A DNA stretch of 64,000 bases, taken from the NCBI RefSeq assembly GCF_000419585.1, contig NZ_ATTH01000001.1:2006005-2070004 (forward strand), in the 5' to 3' direction. Source of the DNA: Salisaeta longa DSM 21114 (GTDB taxonomy: Bacteria; Bacteroidota; Rhodothermia; Rhodothermales; Salinibacteraceae). Below the pieces are notes generated by a model that ran no database searches, was not told the DNA's origin, and saw only the letters and a list, made by a program, of their open reading frames with translations. Positions 28,801-36,603 of this stretch are shown here, in pieces; the stretch's first letter is position 1, and each line of letters starts with the position of its first letter. The position numbers and the translations under genes were made by a program.

Positions 28801-29031
28801 CGGAATGCCGTACATCGAAATCTCGATCGGGTAGCTGATCTGCTTCTCGACGTCGACGGGCGAGAGGCCCGGACTCACGGTGAACACCTGTACGAGGGTT
28901 GGTGAAACGTCAGGGTACGAATCGGCAGGCACTTCGGTAAACGCCCAGTAGCCCGCCCCCGCGATCCCCATAATGAGGATTAGCACCATCAGGCGGTTGC
29001 GGAGCGAGGCGTCGATAATACGTTCAATCAT
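25810..29031 (-). CDS. CzcA/CusA-family heavy-metal efflux RND pump
   Basis: A 1073-residue inner-membrane proton-driven pump with the RND duplication: TM1 near residue 15, TM2-6 around 345-545, TM7 and TM8-12 in the C-terminal half. The TM4 segment ISIGMIGDGTTVVVENVY keeps the proton-relay Asp and Glu of the metal (HME) subfamily, though the first Asp of CzcA is replaced by Ser. The segment STAGQVFEGIRRYAVFTRL resembles CzcA more than CusA and the CusA methionine near it is absent, so divalent ions (Zn, Co, Cd) are likelier than Cu/Ag. An unusual run of tandem hexapeptides (…SAAQNT…) interrupts a conserved periplasmic region. Start at 29031 by homology. Confidence 0.93.
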   Translation of the reverse strand: MIERIIDASLRNRLMVLILIMGIAGAGYWAFTEVPADSYPDVSPTLVQVFTVSPGLSPVDVEKQISYPIEISMYGIPKLKRVQSTSIFGLSRVNVYFENGTDIYFARRLVMERLAKARDRIPPGLGNPQLGPITTGLGTIMMYEVRNERGANHSLTELRTAQDWIVKPRLRTVQGVTGVLSIGGYVKQYQVNLDMNELLARGLTVADVEKALGANNRNVGGSFIERGGEEYIVRGYGWIRPGEDGLDDIRNIVLGSHNGTPVYVSEVAKVTFGPAIRRGALMASRRISDTSQAAAQNGSVVQNTSAAQNTSAAQNASAAPASEETVGGFVQKLIGTNTQGVLARVNEQIAAINEALPEGMRLVPFYSQGALVDKAMSTVTNALVFGAVLVLLVLYLFMGDVRSTLIIMTTVPLAFLTAFIGMWVAGLSANLMTLGALAISIGMIGDGTTVVVENVYRMLEELEETENISMVRLVSEAAREVGRPVVFATSIIIIVFLPLFTLQGVEGKMFSPMAYTITFALLGAMFLAVTFAPVVSSYLVSPQQISGGEPRLVRWLKARFRPLAHWSVARPRTVLATVSALFLGSLVLFPFLGSEFAPTLREGTFAVRAVLPPSANLESTQAYTRRVQAVFQEFPEVESVYSRVGRAEVGGDPEPVNVIFNVVGLKPLDEWSSGRSYEALQTVMAERLQEQVPGIAANFSQPIQLRTDELLSGVRAQVVASLYGEDLEVLAQKAQAMKEVIETVPGAVDVRAQQQGGKPQVLVRPDRQALARLGISVDALLATVETGIGGSTAGQVFEGIRRYAVFTRLQEGERSQIEQVRQLPIRTAKGAIVPLEQVADVEVFTGPKQISRNKASRRTYVQLNVRGRDMGSVVEEIQRKVKAQVDLPPGYFVKYGGQFENQRRAMQRLYVVVPITLALIFLMLFSTFSSLRYATLIFLNVPFATIGGIVALWLGGLYVSVPAAVGFIAVFGVAVLNGVVLVSYINQLRAAGRSMQEATVTGAELRLRPVLMTALTTSLGLLPLLLTDAIGSNVQRPLAAVVIGGLVTSTLLTLFVLPSIYPWFAEDVGEAAI
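28070..28159 (-). repeat. Tandem 18-bp repeats within czcA
   Basis: Five imperfect in-frame copies of an 18-bp unit encode hexapeptides of the form SAAQNT (AAAQNG, SVVQNT, SAAQNT, SAAQNA, SAAPAS). The middle copies differ by only a few bases, which suggests recent slippage or duplication inside the pump gene. Confidence 0.8.
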
Positions 29032-29086
29032 AAAAAAAGAAGGATTGGGGTCAGCAAAGCGCGGCGATAATAAGCGATGTGCGTAC

Positions 29087-30367
29087 TTAGTGGCCGTGTG
29101 CCGCACTACGTGTGGATGCTGTAAGCGCTGATTTGAGTTCGAAGGCGCCGCGCGTGACGGCCACGTCGCCCGGCTGCAAGCCGCCCACAATTTCTATCAT
29201 TCCGTCCTGCGACTCGTCGCCCGTGCGCACAGGGACAGCACGAAAGTGCCCCACCTCGTCGCCCGGTACAAACACAACCGACTGGCCATCGATGGTCTGC
29301 ACGGCATCGGTGGACACGAGGGCGCTGGTGACGTGCGTATCGGTATAGATGCGCGCCTGCCCGTACATCCCGTCGCGCAGGAGGCGGCGGTTGTTGTCGA
29401 CGATTGCACGGACCCGCAACGTACGCGTCTCAGGATCGAGCGTCTGCGAAACGAAATCGATGGTGCCCTCGAAGGAGGATTCCGGCAGGCTACGCACGGA
29501 GAGCGACACGCGCTGACCCGTTCGCAGGACGGGTACGTCACGCTCGTAGGCGTCAATCATGACCCACATGCGCGAGGGGTTAGCCACATGGAACGGCGTT
29601 TCCTGCGCACCGATCGTCTCGCCGGGCGCGGCGTCGCGTTGTTGCAGCGTGCCCGCGATCGGGCTGGTTACGTGAAAGTGCGAGAGCGGCTCACCGTGGG
29701 ACTGCTCTGTTTCGACTTCGGCCTCGGAAAGCCCATAGAGCCGCAGCGTCTCGTGCACTGCCTTCAGCTCCGCCTGTGCTTCTTCAAAGGCCGCGCGCGC
29801 TTCGAGAAGGGCCGCCTCGCTGGAGATGCTATCGGCATAGAGGGTCTGCTCCCGTTCGTAGGCGCGTTTTTGGGTGTTGAGGCGCGCCTTGGCCGTCAGG
29901 TACTGCGCTTTGGCTTTGCCCAGCTCCACGCTGCTCATGATGGCCAGCGTCTCGCCGACTTCTACCCGTTCCCCGAGGTCGGCCGTCACGCGTCGCACCT
30001 TGCCTTCAATGCGCGGTCCAACGTTCGCCGTGCGGTCCATGTCGAAGTGCACCGCGGCGGGGCGGCTCAGCACCGAGGTGGCGCTGCCAGCCTGCAGCGT
30101 GTCGAGGCGAATGCCGATGGCTTTTGCTTGCGCCGGCGTCATGGCCACACCGCGTGGCGCGCCCTCCGAATGCTGGGCATGCTCACCCGCAGCTTTCTCG
30201 TCTTGATGCTGTCCAGCGTGCTGGGGCGTCGCCTCCGAGCCCCCACAGCCCGCTAGCATCAGCGTGGCCAGCACCAGCAGTGCAATGGAGAAGAGAGGCC
30301 GCACAGCAGACGGCAGCGAGAGCGACGGAAGGAAACGTGTGATCGTCTTCATAACTCGGATCATCAT
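29087..30367 (-). CDS. CzcB/CusB-type periplasmic adaptor lipoprotein
   Basis: A 426-residue membrane-fusion protein linking the RND pump to the outer-membrane channel. The signal region ends in a lipobox LMLAGC. Directly after lipidation comes a His-rich stretch (PQHAGQHQDEKAAGEHAQHSE) that could bind metal, as in other CzcB/CusB proteins. A lipoyl-like domain (GPRIEGKVRRV..GERVEVGETL), a coiled-coil hairpin around residues 150-230 and a beta-barrel domain follow. The frame starts earlier at 30439, overlapping czcC by eight bases, but that would place 64 residues before the lipobox cysteine, so one of the twin ATG codons at 30367/30364 is preferred. Confidence 0.9.
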   Translation of the reverse strand: MMIRVMKTITRFLPSLSLPSAVRPLFSIALLVLATLMLAGCGGSEATPQHAGQHQDEKAAGEHAQHSEGAPRGVAMTPAQAKAIGIRLDTLQAGSATSVLSRPAAVHFDMDRTANVGPRIEGKVRRVTADLGERVEVGETLAIMSSVELGKAKAQYLTAKARLNTQKRAYEREQTLYADSISSEAALLEARAAFEEAQAELKAVHETLRLYGLSEAEVETEQSHGEPLSHFHVTSPIAGTLQQRDAAPGETIGAQETPFHVANPSRMWVMIDAYERDVPVLRTGQRVSLSVRSLPESSFEGTIDFVSQTLDPETRTLRVRAIVDNNRRLLRDGMYGQARIYTDTHVTSALVSTDAVQTIDGQSVVFVPGDEVGHFRAVPVRTGDESQDGMIEIVGGLQPGDVAVTRGAFELKSALTASTRSAAHGH

Positions 30368-30431
30368 TGGATACTTAGCGGGGAAGGGACGGTGGGGCGT
30401 GGGTGGCTCCTGGGGAGCGCTCAAAGGAGAA

Positions 30432-31820
30432 TTATTCATTGGTCACTGCTGCCAGGGGCGTGGCGATGAGCCGCTCAACGGTGGCGCGGCGCTGGTAATA
30501 GTCACTCAGGGCGCGCACCTCCTGGCGTCGCACGTCAAAGAGCGTGCGCTGGGCGTCGAGCACGTCGAGGGAGCTGAATTTCCCCGCGCGGTAGCCCTGG
30601 CGGATGGCCTTGAAGGCCGATCGGGCGGCGGGAAGCGTCTCGCTGCGGAGCGTCCGTACTTCGTTGTAGGACGCGGCGAGGCGGTGGTAGGCCCGCGTCA
30701 GGGCCGTGTCGACCTGCACCCGGGCGTCCTCCCGTTGCGCCTGGGCGCGTTGCACGCGGTAGCGGGCGCGCTGCGTAGCCCCCTGGTTGCGGTCGAACAG
30801 CGGGAGCGGCAGGGCGATGCCTGCGGTGAAGGCCTCCGTGCCCAGCCCACCAAAGCGTTGCCAGCCCGCCGTGAGCTTGGGGATCGGGAAGCGGCTTGCC
30901 TTCTCCAGCGCAAGCCGTGCCTCGGCCTGCCGGATGTTGGTTTGCTGGCGTGCAATGCGGGGGTTGCGCGCGGCCAGCGGCTGCAAGGCACGCAGTGAGG
31001 GGGGCTTGTGCACGGGACCAAACGTTCCCGTAACGGCCTCGAAGGGCGGCCTCTCCAGACGCCCCCATGTGCCGGCTAGTGTATTGCGGGCGGCGGCAAG
31101 GGATTGTCGGGCGCGGCTGAGCTGGATGCGCGCCTCAGAGAGCGGCACGCGAGCGCGGGTCTGCTCCACCGGGCTTACCTTGCCGGCTTCAACCTGCCGG
31201 CGTACCGTCTGGTAGACCTCCTTGGAGAGGCCGACGAGGGCTTCGGCGAGGCGCACGCGCTCTTGCGCCGCCAGCACGCCGATGAACGCCTGCGTCACCT
31301 GCGTCGTCACGTCGAGGCGAACGGCTTCGTAGGTCCACCCAGCCAGGTCGCGCGTAGCCTCGGCCACATCGCGCCGCTTCCAGGGTCGTCCCCAGAGCTC
31401 CAAGGGCACGCCCAGGCGCACGGATTGCTCGGCTCCCGAGAACCCATCAAAGGGGGCATCTGTCGGTAGACTCTCCGCTTCTGCAGAGAGCGTGGGGTTG
31501 GGATAGAGCCCAGCCTGAAGGACCTGTGCCTCGCGAGCGCGCACCTCCCAGGCAAACGATCGCAGCCGCGGGTTTTCCTGGAGCGCCAGCGCGAGCGCCT
31601 CGGGCAAGGAGAGCGTGTCATCGAGCGTGAGCATGCGGCCTTCAGCGTCTATTGCGGCACGGTCCGCAGCCCGGTCTACGTCGATCGGGGGGCGATACGC
31701 CGCCGTGTCTGGCCCCAAAGGCCGGGAGTCCGGCCAGGCAGCATCGTGCGTGGTTGCACAACCGGCGAGGAGCCCGGCAGCAAGAAAAACGGGTAGGATG
31801 GAGATATACCACGGGTTCAT
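30432..31820 (-). CDS. CzcC/CusC-type outer-membrane channel lipoprotein
   Basis: A 462-residue TolC-like protein. The signal peptide ends in lipobox LLAGC. Two OEP repeats with long amphipathic helices are visible (LPEALALALQENPRLRSFAWEVRAREAQV marks the first; residues about 260-440 the second). It forms the outer-membrane exit duct for the CzcBA pump. It is 147 bases downstream of the small Cys/His protein gene and overlaps or abuts czcB. Start at 31820 is taken because it begins the signal peptide. Confidence 0.92.
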   Translation of the reverse strand: MNPWYISILPVFLAAGLLAGCATTHDAAWPDSRPLGPDTAAYRPPIDVDRAADRAAIDAEGRMLTLDDTLSLPEALALALQENPRLRSFAWEVRAREAQVLQAGLYPNPTLSAEAESLPTDAPFDGFSGAEQSVRLGVPLELWGRPWKRRDVAEATRDLAGWTYEAVRLDVTTQVTQAFIGVLAAQERVRLAEALVGLSKEVYQTVRRQVEAGKVSPVEQTRARVPLSEARIQLSRARQSLAAARNTLAGTWGRLERPPFEAVTGTFGPVHKPPSLRALQPLAARNPRIARQQTNIRQAEARLALEKASRFPIPKLTAGWQRFGGLGTEAFTAGIALPLPLFDRNQGATQRARYRVQRAQAQREDARVQVDTALTRAYHRLAASYNEVRTLRSETLPAARSAFKAIRQGYRAGKFSSLDVLDAQRTLFDVRRQEVRALSDYYQRRATVERLIATPLAAVTNE

Positions 31821-31967
31821 AAGTGGTGCTCTGATCAGGATTGGAGGAGGCAGCCAGAATGGTGGCACTTGCACAGGCGTGAGAAGCGCCGTGCAGATAC
31901 AGTCTGCCGGTGGATTGACAGCAGAAGGCAGGGTGTCGCCAGGGATAGGCGACTGATCAGAGAGCGA

Positions 31968-32444
31968 CTATATCAGCAGCACGACGGTGCTGTGCGGACG
32001 AGAAGAAAAGCCGGTGGACTCGTCCGATGAAAGAATAGAATGTGGGGAGCGGGTGGGCCGGTCCCGGTCAAGCCAAGCAACGACCCGGTCTACGGAGTGC
32101 TTGTCCGCGCCCGACGTGTCCACCTGTATAACCGGATGGCACACATCGTCTGCGCGCGTCATCCGAATCGGCACGTCCGTGCAAGAGACGTCGTCTACGG
32201 CAGTGGGCTGAGCGTCCCCAAAGGTCGCCACCATGGGCAACGAATGCGACGACAGCGTGCTTGCCTGCGCCCTGCTTTCGTCATGATGATCGGCGCGGGC
32301 CGACTCCACAGCGACGTGACTCTCGCTGATGCAGAGCACCATTCCCTGCGCCAGATGCGGGCTGAACGACGGAAGCACGGTCACAAGCAGAAGCCACACG
32401 AGCGGCTTCAGACGGCTTCGTATGTTCAGCAGAGAGAGGCGCAT
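31968..32444 (-). CDS. Small exported Cys/His protein heading the efflux operon
   Basis: A 158-residue product with a long N-terminal hydrophobic segment (WLLLVTVLPSFSPHLAQ) that should export it. Right after it comes MVLCISESHVAVE, then an Asp/His-rich run (ADHHDESRAQ), and later DVSCTDVP and DVCHPVIQ: three cysteines and about ten histidines in a short mature protein. This suggests metal capture in the periplasm. Similar short proteins at the head of czcCBA operons are something I recall from other bacteria, but I cannot name the family. The palindromic operator lies 21-34 bases before its start codon, so it is the first gene under ArsR control. Confidence 0.65.
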   Translation of the reverse strand: MRLSLLNIRSRLKPLVWLLLVTVLPSFSPHLAQGMVLCISESHVAVESARADHHDESRAQASTLSSHSLPMVATFGDAQPTAVDDVSCTDVPIRMTRADDVCHPVIQVDTSGADKHSVDRVVAWLDRDRPTRSPHSILSSDESTGFSSRPHSTVVLLI

Positions 32445-32464
32445 CAGATTTTGATTTGTTCAAG

Positions 32465-32478
32465 TGAGCAATTGCTCA
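32465..32478 (-). promoter_or_regulatory. ArsR/SmtB-type operator 1
   Basis: TGAGCAATTGCTCA is a perfect 14-bp palindrome that fits the SmtB/CzrA operator pattern. It lies just before the first gene of the efflux operon, where bound repressor would block transcription. Confidence 0.75.
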
Positions 32479-32695
32479 TACGATAGATAAAGGGACTGTA
32501 GTTTCGCTAAGATTCGATGACCCCCAGGTCGACCATGCTGATTCCAAGCTCGGGATCGTCGACATGGCGCAGGCACTCGGCAATTTGCTTCCGGATCGGT
32601 GTTATCCGTCTCACTAACTTCCGCGGATCGCCCGGCGCCCGCTCGGGTACGATTCCCTGTCACACCATTGCCCGGCACACGTCACAGGGGGCCCC

Positions 32696-33193
32696 ATGGA
32701 ACCGGCTACTGCTTCGCTCTGGCACCGCGCGCTGCACGATCCGCAGCTGCAAGACCTACCGTTCAAGATTGAGACCAATGCGCACGGCCACCTCGTTTTG
32801 AGTCCGCATAAACCACAGCACAGCTTTTTGCAGTCACGCATCCTTACCCAGCTGGTTCAGCACATACAGACGCCAGGCGAGCCCGCCGTTGAATTTGCCC
32901 TCGACACTCCGAAAGGCATCAGAGTGCCCGATGTGGTGTGGATGTCTGAGGAACGAATCCAGCAAATTCCTGGGAACGCAGAGGCGAGCCCGGTGATGCC
33001 CGAACTCTGCGTCGAGGTGCGCTCCGAAAGCAACACCGACACGGAGATGGCGGCCAAGCGACAGCTGTACTTCGAGGAAGGGGCGACGGAGGTCTGGATC
33101 TGCGACCCCGAGGGCCGCCTGCGCTTCTACACGGCCGATGGCGAACAGTCGTCTTCTGCGTTGGCGCCGTCGTTTCCTGCAACTATCGAGTAG
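32696..33193 (+). CDS. Uma2-family (PD-(D/E)xK-like) protein
   Basis: A 165-residue protein of the Uma2 group of putative restriction-endonuclease-fold proteins. The core is visible: VRVPDVVW-like strand here GIRVPDVVWMSEE with the catalytic Asp, then PELCVEVRSESNTDTEM with the second acidic residue, KRQLYFEEGATEVWICDPE, and a final strand FYTADGEQ. Members are abundant in cyanobacteria and related genomes as single genes; their biological role is not established. It stands alone between the efflux operon and the Rrf2 gene. Confidence 0.85.
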   Translation: MEPATASLWHRALHDPQLQDLPFKIETNAHGHLVLSPHKPQHSFLQSRILTQLVQHIQTPGEPAVEFALDTPKGIRVPDVVWMSEERIQQIPGNAEASPVMPELCVEVRSESNTDTEMAAKRQLYFEEGATEVWICDPEGRLRFYTADGEQSSSALAPSFPATIE

Positions 33194-33648
33194 CGTGGCC
33201 GGCGAAAACCCCACAATGCCGCCGCATGTGCTGGCGCTTCAAATAGTGCTTGGCTCAAAAAATACAAAATACTATTCTTTGCGGTGTATTCGCAACAGAT
33301 CGCCCCGAGGCCGGGACGAAATCCCCTGCGCAGGGCATATACATGCAGTAACTCGCGTGTCCGTGTACCGCCTGTCTTCGTCATTCGTATCAATCCGGAC
33401 CTTATTCATCACGACACACGCCGGCTGTCCCGGTACGCCAATTATCCCACCGCGCCGCACTCCTCGACAGACCTGACGGCTACTGATTTCCTTGACGCGG
33501 ATGCGCCAGCATCTACGAGGAGTCCCCCGGCACAGACCTCCCTGGCCTTTCGCCTTCCAAGGTGAGCCGCTGCGGCATGACCTGCCTGCATGGCACGCTG
33601 CTTCTGTTGAGGGGCAGCTCGTGAGACCTTCTTGCTTCGATCGATTGT
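33194..33648 (+). other. Intergenic region upstream of the Rrf2 gene
   Basis: About 455 bases with no convincing reading frame on either strand. An AT-rich island near 33250-33290 (TTGGCT and TATTCT separated by 17 bases) may contain a promoter. Nothing else was recognised. Confidence 0.35.
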
Positions 33649-34080
33649 ATGCTTTCCAACAGTTGTGAATACGGACTTCGCGCTGCGCTTTACCTGGCGC
33701 ACCTGGACCGCGCCGGGTACGTGTCAATTCGCACGATTAGCGATGAGCTTGATATCTCGTTTCCGTTCTTAACCAAGATCTTCCAGCAGCTAAAGGCGGC
33801 TTCGCTGGTGGAATCGATGCGGGGGCCCAAGGGCGGCGTGCGTTTTACGCGACCCGCGGATGAGATTACGCTGCGCGAGATTGTGGTAGCCATCGATGGG
33901 TCCGATCTCTTTGAGACGTGCGTGCTGGGCTTGCCCGGCTGCAGCGATGAGGCCCCCTGCCCGCTGCACGACCGATGGACCACCGAGCGCAGCCGCCTCG
34001 AAACGTTGTTCACGCATGCAACACTCGCAGACATGGCGGACCAAATCGACAGCTTCAACGCCCGGCTTGCAGCTACCTGA
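33649..34080 (+). CDS. Rrf2-family Fe-S transcription regulator
   Basis: A 143-residue winged-helix regulator. The N terminus SNSCEYGLRAALYLA and the HTH segment ISFPFLTKIFQQLKAASLV followed by GPKGGVRF are typical of Rrf2. Cys91, Cys98 and Cys104 (C-x6-C-x5-C, in CVLGLPGCSDEAPCPLH) should bind an Fe-S cluster, as in IscR and NsrR, so it may sense cluster status, nitric oxide or redox state. No isc or nitrosative-stress genes are nearby, so its targets cannot be deduced. It converges on the cotransporter gene. Confidence 0.9.
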   Translation: MLSNSCEYGLRAALYLAHLDRAGYVSIRTISDELDISFPFLTKIFQQLKAASLVESMRGPKGGVRFTRPADEITLREIVVAIDGSDLFETCVLGLPGCSDEAPCPLHDRWTTERSRLETLFTHATLADMADQIDSFNARLAAT

Positions 34081-34167
34081 CCGACTCGTTGCGTCGTCCG
34101 ACTACAGCGCGCAACGGCGCGGGTGCTCCGTCGGTATGTGATGGGGCCTTTTGGAAGCTCAAAGCTT

Positions 34168-36396
34168 TCAATCGATCAGCATTTCTTCGAACGCCATAGG
34201 CTCTGCTGCAAGGAAGAAAACCGTCGGCGGAAGGTCCTCCGTCTTCGCTCGAAGCGCTTCGTAATAGGCCGTAAAATGGTCTGTCTCGTCCGGCGCAGCC
34301 AAGCCCATAAAGATCAGGTTAGCGTCGCGAGATGAAGTATGGAGGACCTCTTCGAAGGAGCGCCCGCGGCTGACAATCACGTCCAGTTCGGCTCCTGTGC
34401 GCATGCGTTGAAGAATGGGGTTAATGTTGGAGTAGGCATCCTCGGCAGCCGCCTCAGTCTCCACCATCATCTTGAGCACCACCTGGGCCTCTTGCCAGCG
34501 GAGGCTTGTCTGAAGGAGATACGCCATGATCTTCATCAAGCCACCGTTTCCTTTCAGGCCGCCCCACCAGACGTCGATGCGCTTACGCGAGCCAAGGTCC
34601 TGATCCTCCTCTTGCTGCACAATGATGACGTTTCGCCCGGCGTGGTACAGGCGACGAATCATGGCGCAGTACCGCTCGTGATGTGCCGGATCGCGCGTGT
34701 CACCCAGGAGAACCGTGTTCGGAGCCAACTCGCCTAGCCCGTACGCTTCGACCAGGCGCTCGGACCCCTCGAAGGGGTTCTCGGCACGAATCGTACGCAC
34801 GAGGCTTTGCACCCCGCGCTCTGCGAGATACTCCTTAATGAGATTCTGCATGTTCTGCTGGCGCTCGAGCGAGAAGCCCTCGTCGGGCAGCACGGTAGCC
34901 ACAGTCATGAGCGCCCGGTTGTGGGTCCACGACGAGGCCAGGTCAATAAGATGCCACCGGCTCGTGGGCGCCCCGGTGAGCACGAGAATGTGCGGGCGCC
35001 AGTTTTTAGGATCGGGCCGCCCGCTGTACCGCATCAGGCCGGCCCGGACGGCCGCCATCCAGAGGCCTTGCCGGACGTCGCCCCAGGCAGCCTGTAGCCC
35101 ACGCCGTTTGAGCCATGCGAAGATCGCACTCACAGCGACCATGGCAATCACGGTGGCTGTCGCGTTAATGAGAAACATGACCGCCAGGCAGCCGGCAGCG
35201 CCCAGCAGCGAAAAGCTCCAGTGCACCTTGAAGGTCGGACGAAACGACGGACTGTTTAGGGCTGTTTCGATGCCGGCGGCGACGTTCAACACGCAGTAGG
35301 TTGTCAGGAAGAACATCGTAAGCACCGGCGCAATGGCATTCAGGTCGCCAAGCCCGACGGCCAACAGTGCAATGCCCATCGTGAGTAGCGTCCCATAGCG
35401 CGGCGTGTCCTCCTCGCCGCTGCCATGGCCCAGCCACCGAAGCCAGCGCGGCAGCACGCCATCGCGCGCCAGGGCCTGCATCACACGCGGCGCGCCCAAA
35501 ATACTGCCCACAGCGCTAGAAAGGGTCGCGCCCCAGACCCCCAGCAGGATGGCATCGCCCCAGAAAGCGATCCGTCGCATGATGAGTGGGTCTTCGATCA
35601 GCGTCGCGGCATCGGCCCGCGTGGCCAGCACGAGAGGCAACGTCATGTAGATCAGGTAGCCCACCCCTACAGCTGCAAACGTACCCGTTGGAATCGATTT
35701 TCCCGGATCCTTCAGATCTCCGGACAAGTTCACGCCCGCCATGATGCCCGTAACGGCCGGAAAAAAGACAGCAAAAACGACCCAGAATGGCTCAGAGAGG
35801 CGATCGCGAGCCCCCCACATCTCGATGTCACTCGGCTCGACCGGGCTCCCGAAGTAGAGCGATATCAGGGACACCCCAATGGCCGCCATAATGACGTACT
35901 GTGCGCGGATAGCGGCCTTAGCGGAGACGAGTGCAATGGCCGCCACACCCAGGGTCGTGACGAGGCCGACCACGCGCTGATTCAAGCCGGGAAAGACGCT
36001 GACGACGCTCTCGGCAAACCCCACCGTGTAGAGCGCAACCGAGAGGGCCAGCGCAAAAAAGAGCGGAATGCCCACGGCGCCGCCCGTTTCCAGCCCCAGC
36101 GAGCGGCTGATCATGTAGTACGCCCCGCCGATCCGCACGCGCTGGTCCGTCGCAATGGAAGCGATGGAAAAGGCGGTGAGCAGCGTGATGCCCGTCGACA
36201 GCGTCACGACGAGCAGTGCACCCAGCAGCCCAACGTTCCCCACGACCCATCCGTACCGAAGGTACATAATGACCCCGAGGATCGTCAGGATCGATGGGGT
36301 AAACACCCCGCCAAACGTACCCAGGCCGCCTTGCTTCCCTGGCACTACCTCCTGCTCCTCAGAAGATGATAGGGGATTCCATGATGAGGAGGCCAT
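34168..36396 (-). CDS. Cation-chloride cotransporter (SLC12-like)
   Basis: A 742-residue membrane protein. TM1 contains GTFGGVFTPSILTILGVI and MYLRYGWVVGNVGLLG, the signature of the cation-chloride (Na-K-Cl) cotransporter family within the APC superfamily; about 12 helices occupy residues 25-470. The C-terminal cytosolic part (about 500-742) begins RPHILVLTGAPTSRW and contains two Rossmann-like halves resembling universal stress proteins, as in eukaryotic and archaeal members. It probably moves Cl- with Na+ and/or K+, plausible for salt balance in a halophile. An ordinary amino-acid permease is the less likely alternative. Confidence 0.85.
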   Translation of the reverse strand: MASSSWNPLSSSEEQEVVPGKQGGLGTFGGVFTPSILTILGVIMYLRYGWVVGNVGLLGALLVVTLSTGITLLTAFSIASIATDQRVRIGGAYYMISRSLGLETGGAVGIPLFFALALSVALYTVGFAESVVSVFPGLNQRVVGLVTTLGVAAIALVSAKAAIRAQYVIMAAIGVSLISLYFGSPVEPSDIEMWGARDRLSEPFWVVFAVFFPAVTGIMAGVNLSGDLKDPGKSIPTGTFAAVGVGYLIYMTLPLVLATRADAATLIEDPLIMRRIAFWGDAILLGVWGATLSSAVGSILGAPRVMQALARDGVLPRWLRWLGHGSGEEDTPRYGTLLTMGIALLAVGLGDLNAIAPVLTMFFLTTYCVLNVAAGIETALNSPSFRPTFKVHWSFSLLGAAGCLAVMFLINATATVIAMVAVSAIFAWLKRRGLQAAWGDVRQGLWMAAVRAGLMRYSGRPDPKNWRPHILVLTGAPTSRWHLIDLASSWTHNRALMTVATVLPDEGFSLERQQNMQNLIKEYLAERGVQSLVRTIRAENPFEGSERLVEAYGLGELAPNTVLLGDTRDPAHHERYCAMIRRLYHAGRNVIIVQQEEDQDLGSRKRIDVWWGGLKGNGGLMKIMAYLLQTSLRWQEAQVVLKMMVETEAAAEDAYSNINPILQRMRTGAELDVIVSRGRSFEEVLHTSSRDANLIFMGLAAPDETDHFTAYYEALRAKTEDLPPTVFFLAAEPMAFEEMLID

Positions 36397-36603
36397 ACGT
36401 CGTGGAGTAGGTAAGGAAGAGTACTTCTTGGGCGCATCCCGTTTGCAGAAATGCCCCTACAGCATAGGTATCACAGCGCTCGTCGTCAACCGTTGGTCTT
36501 AACGCAGGCGTCTACCTGCTCATCCAAACCAACCATTCATGGCATTGAAGGAGCAAGCGGCGTCAGCACTGCCATCGAGATGCGCGCCCGTTGTATGCCA
36601 TGC

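Noticed and set aside
25810-29031. Copper/silver pump (CusA)
   Set aside because: Motifs near EGIRRYAVFTRL resemble CzcA, the local CusA methionine is absent, and the linked ArsR has a zinc-type site.
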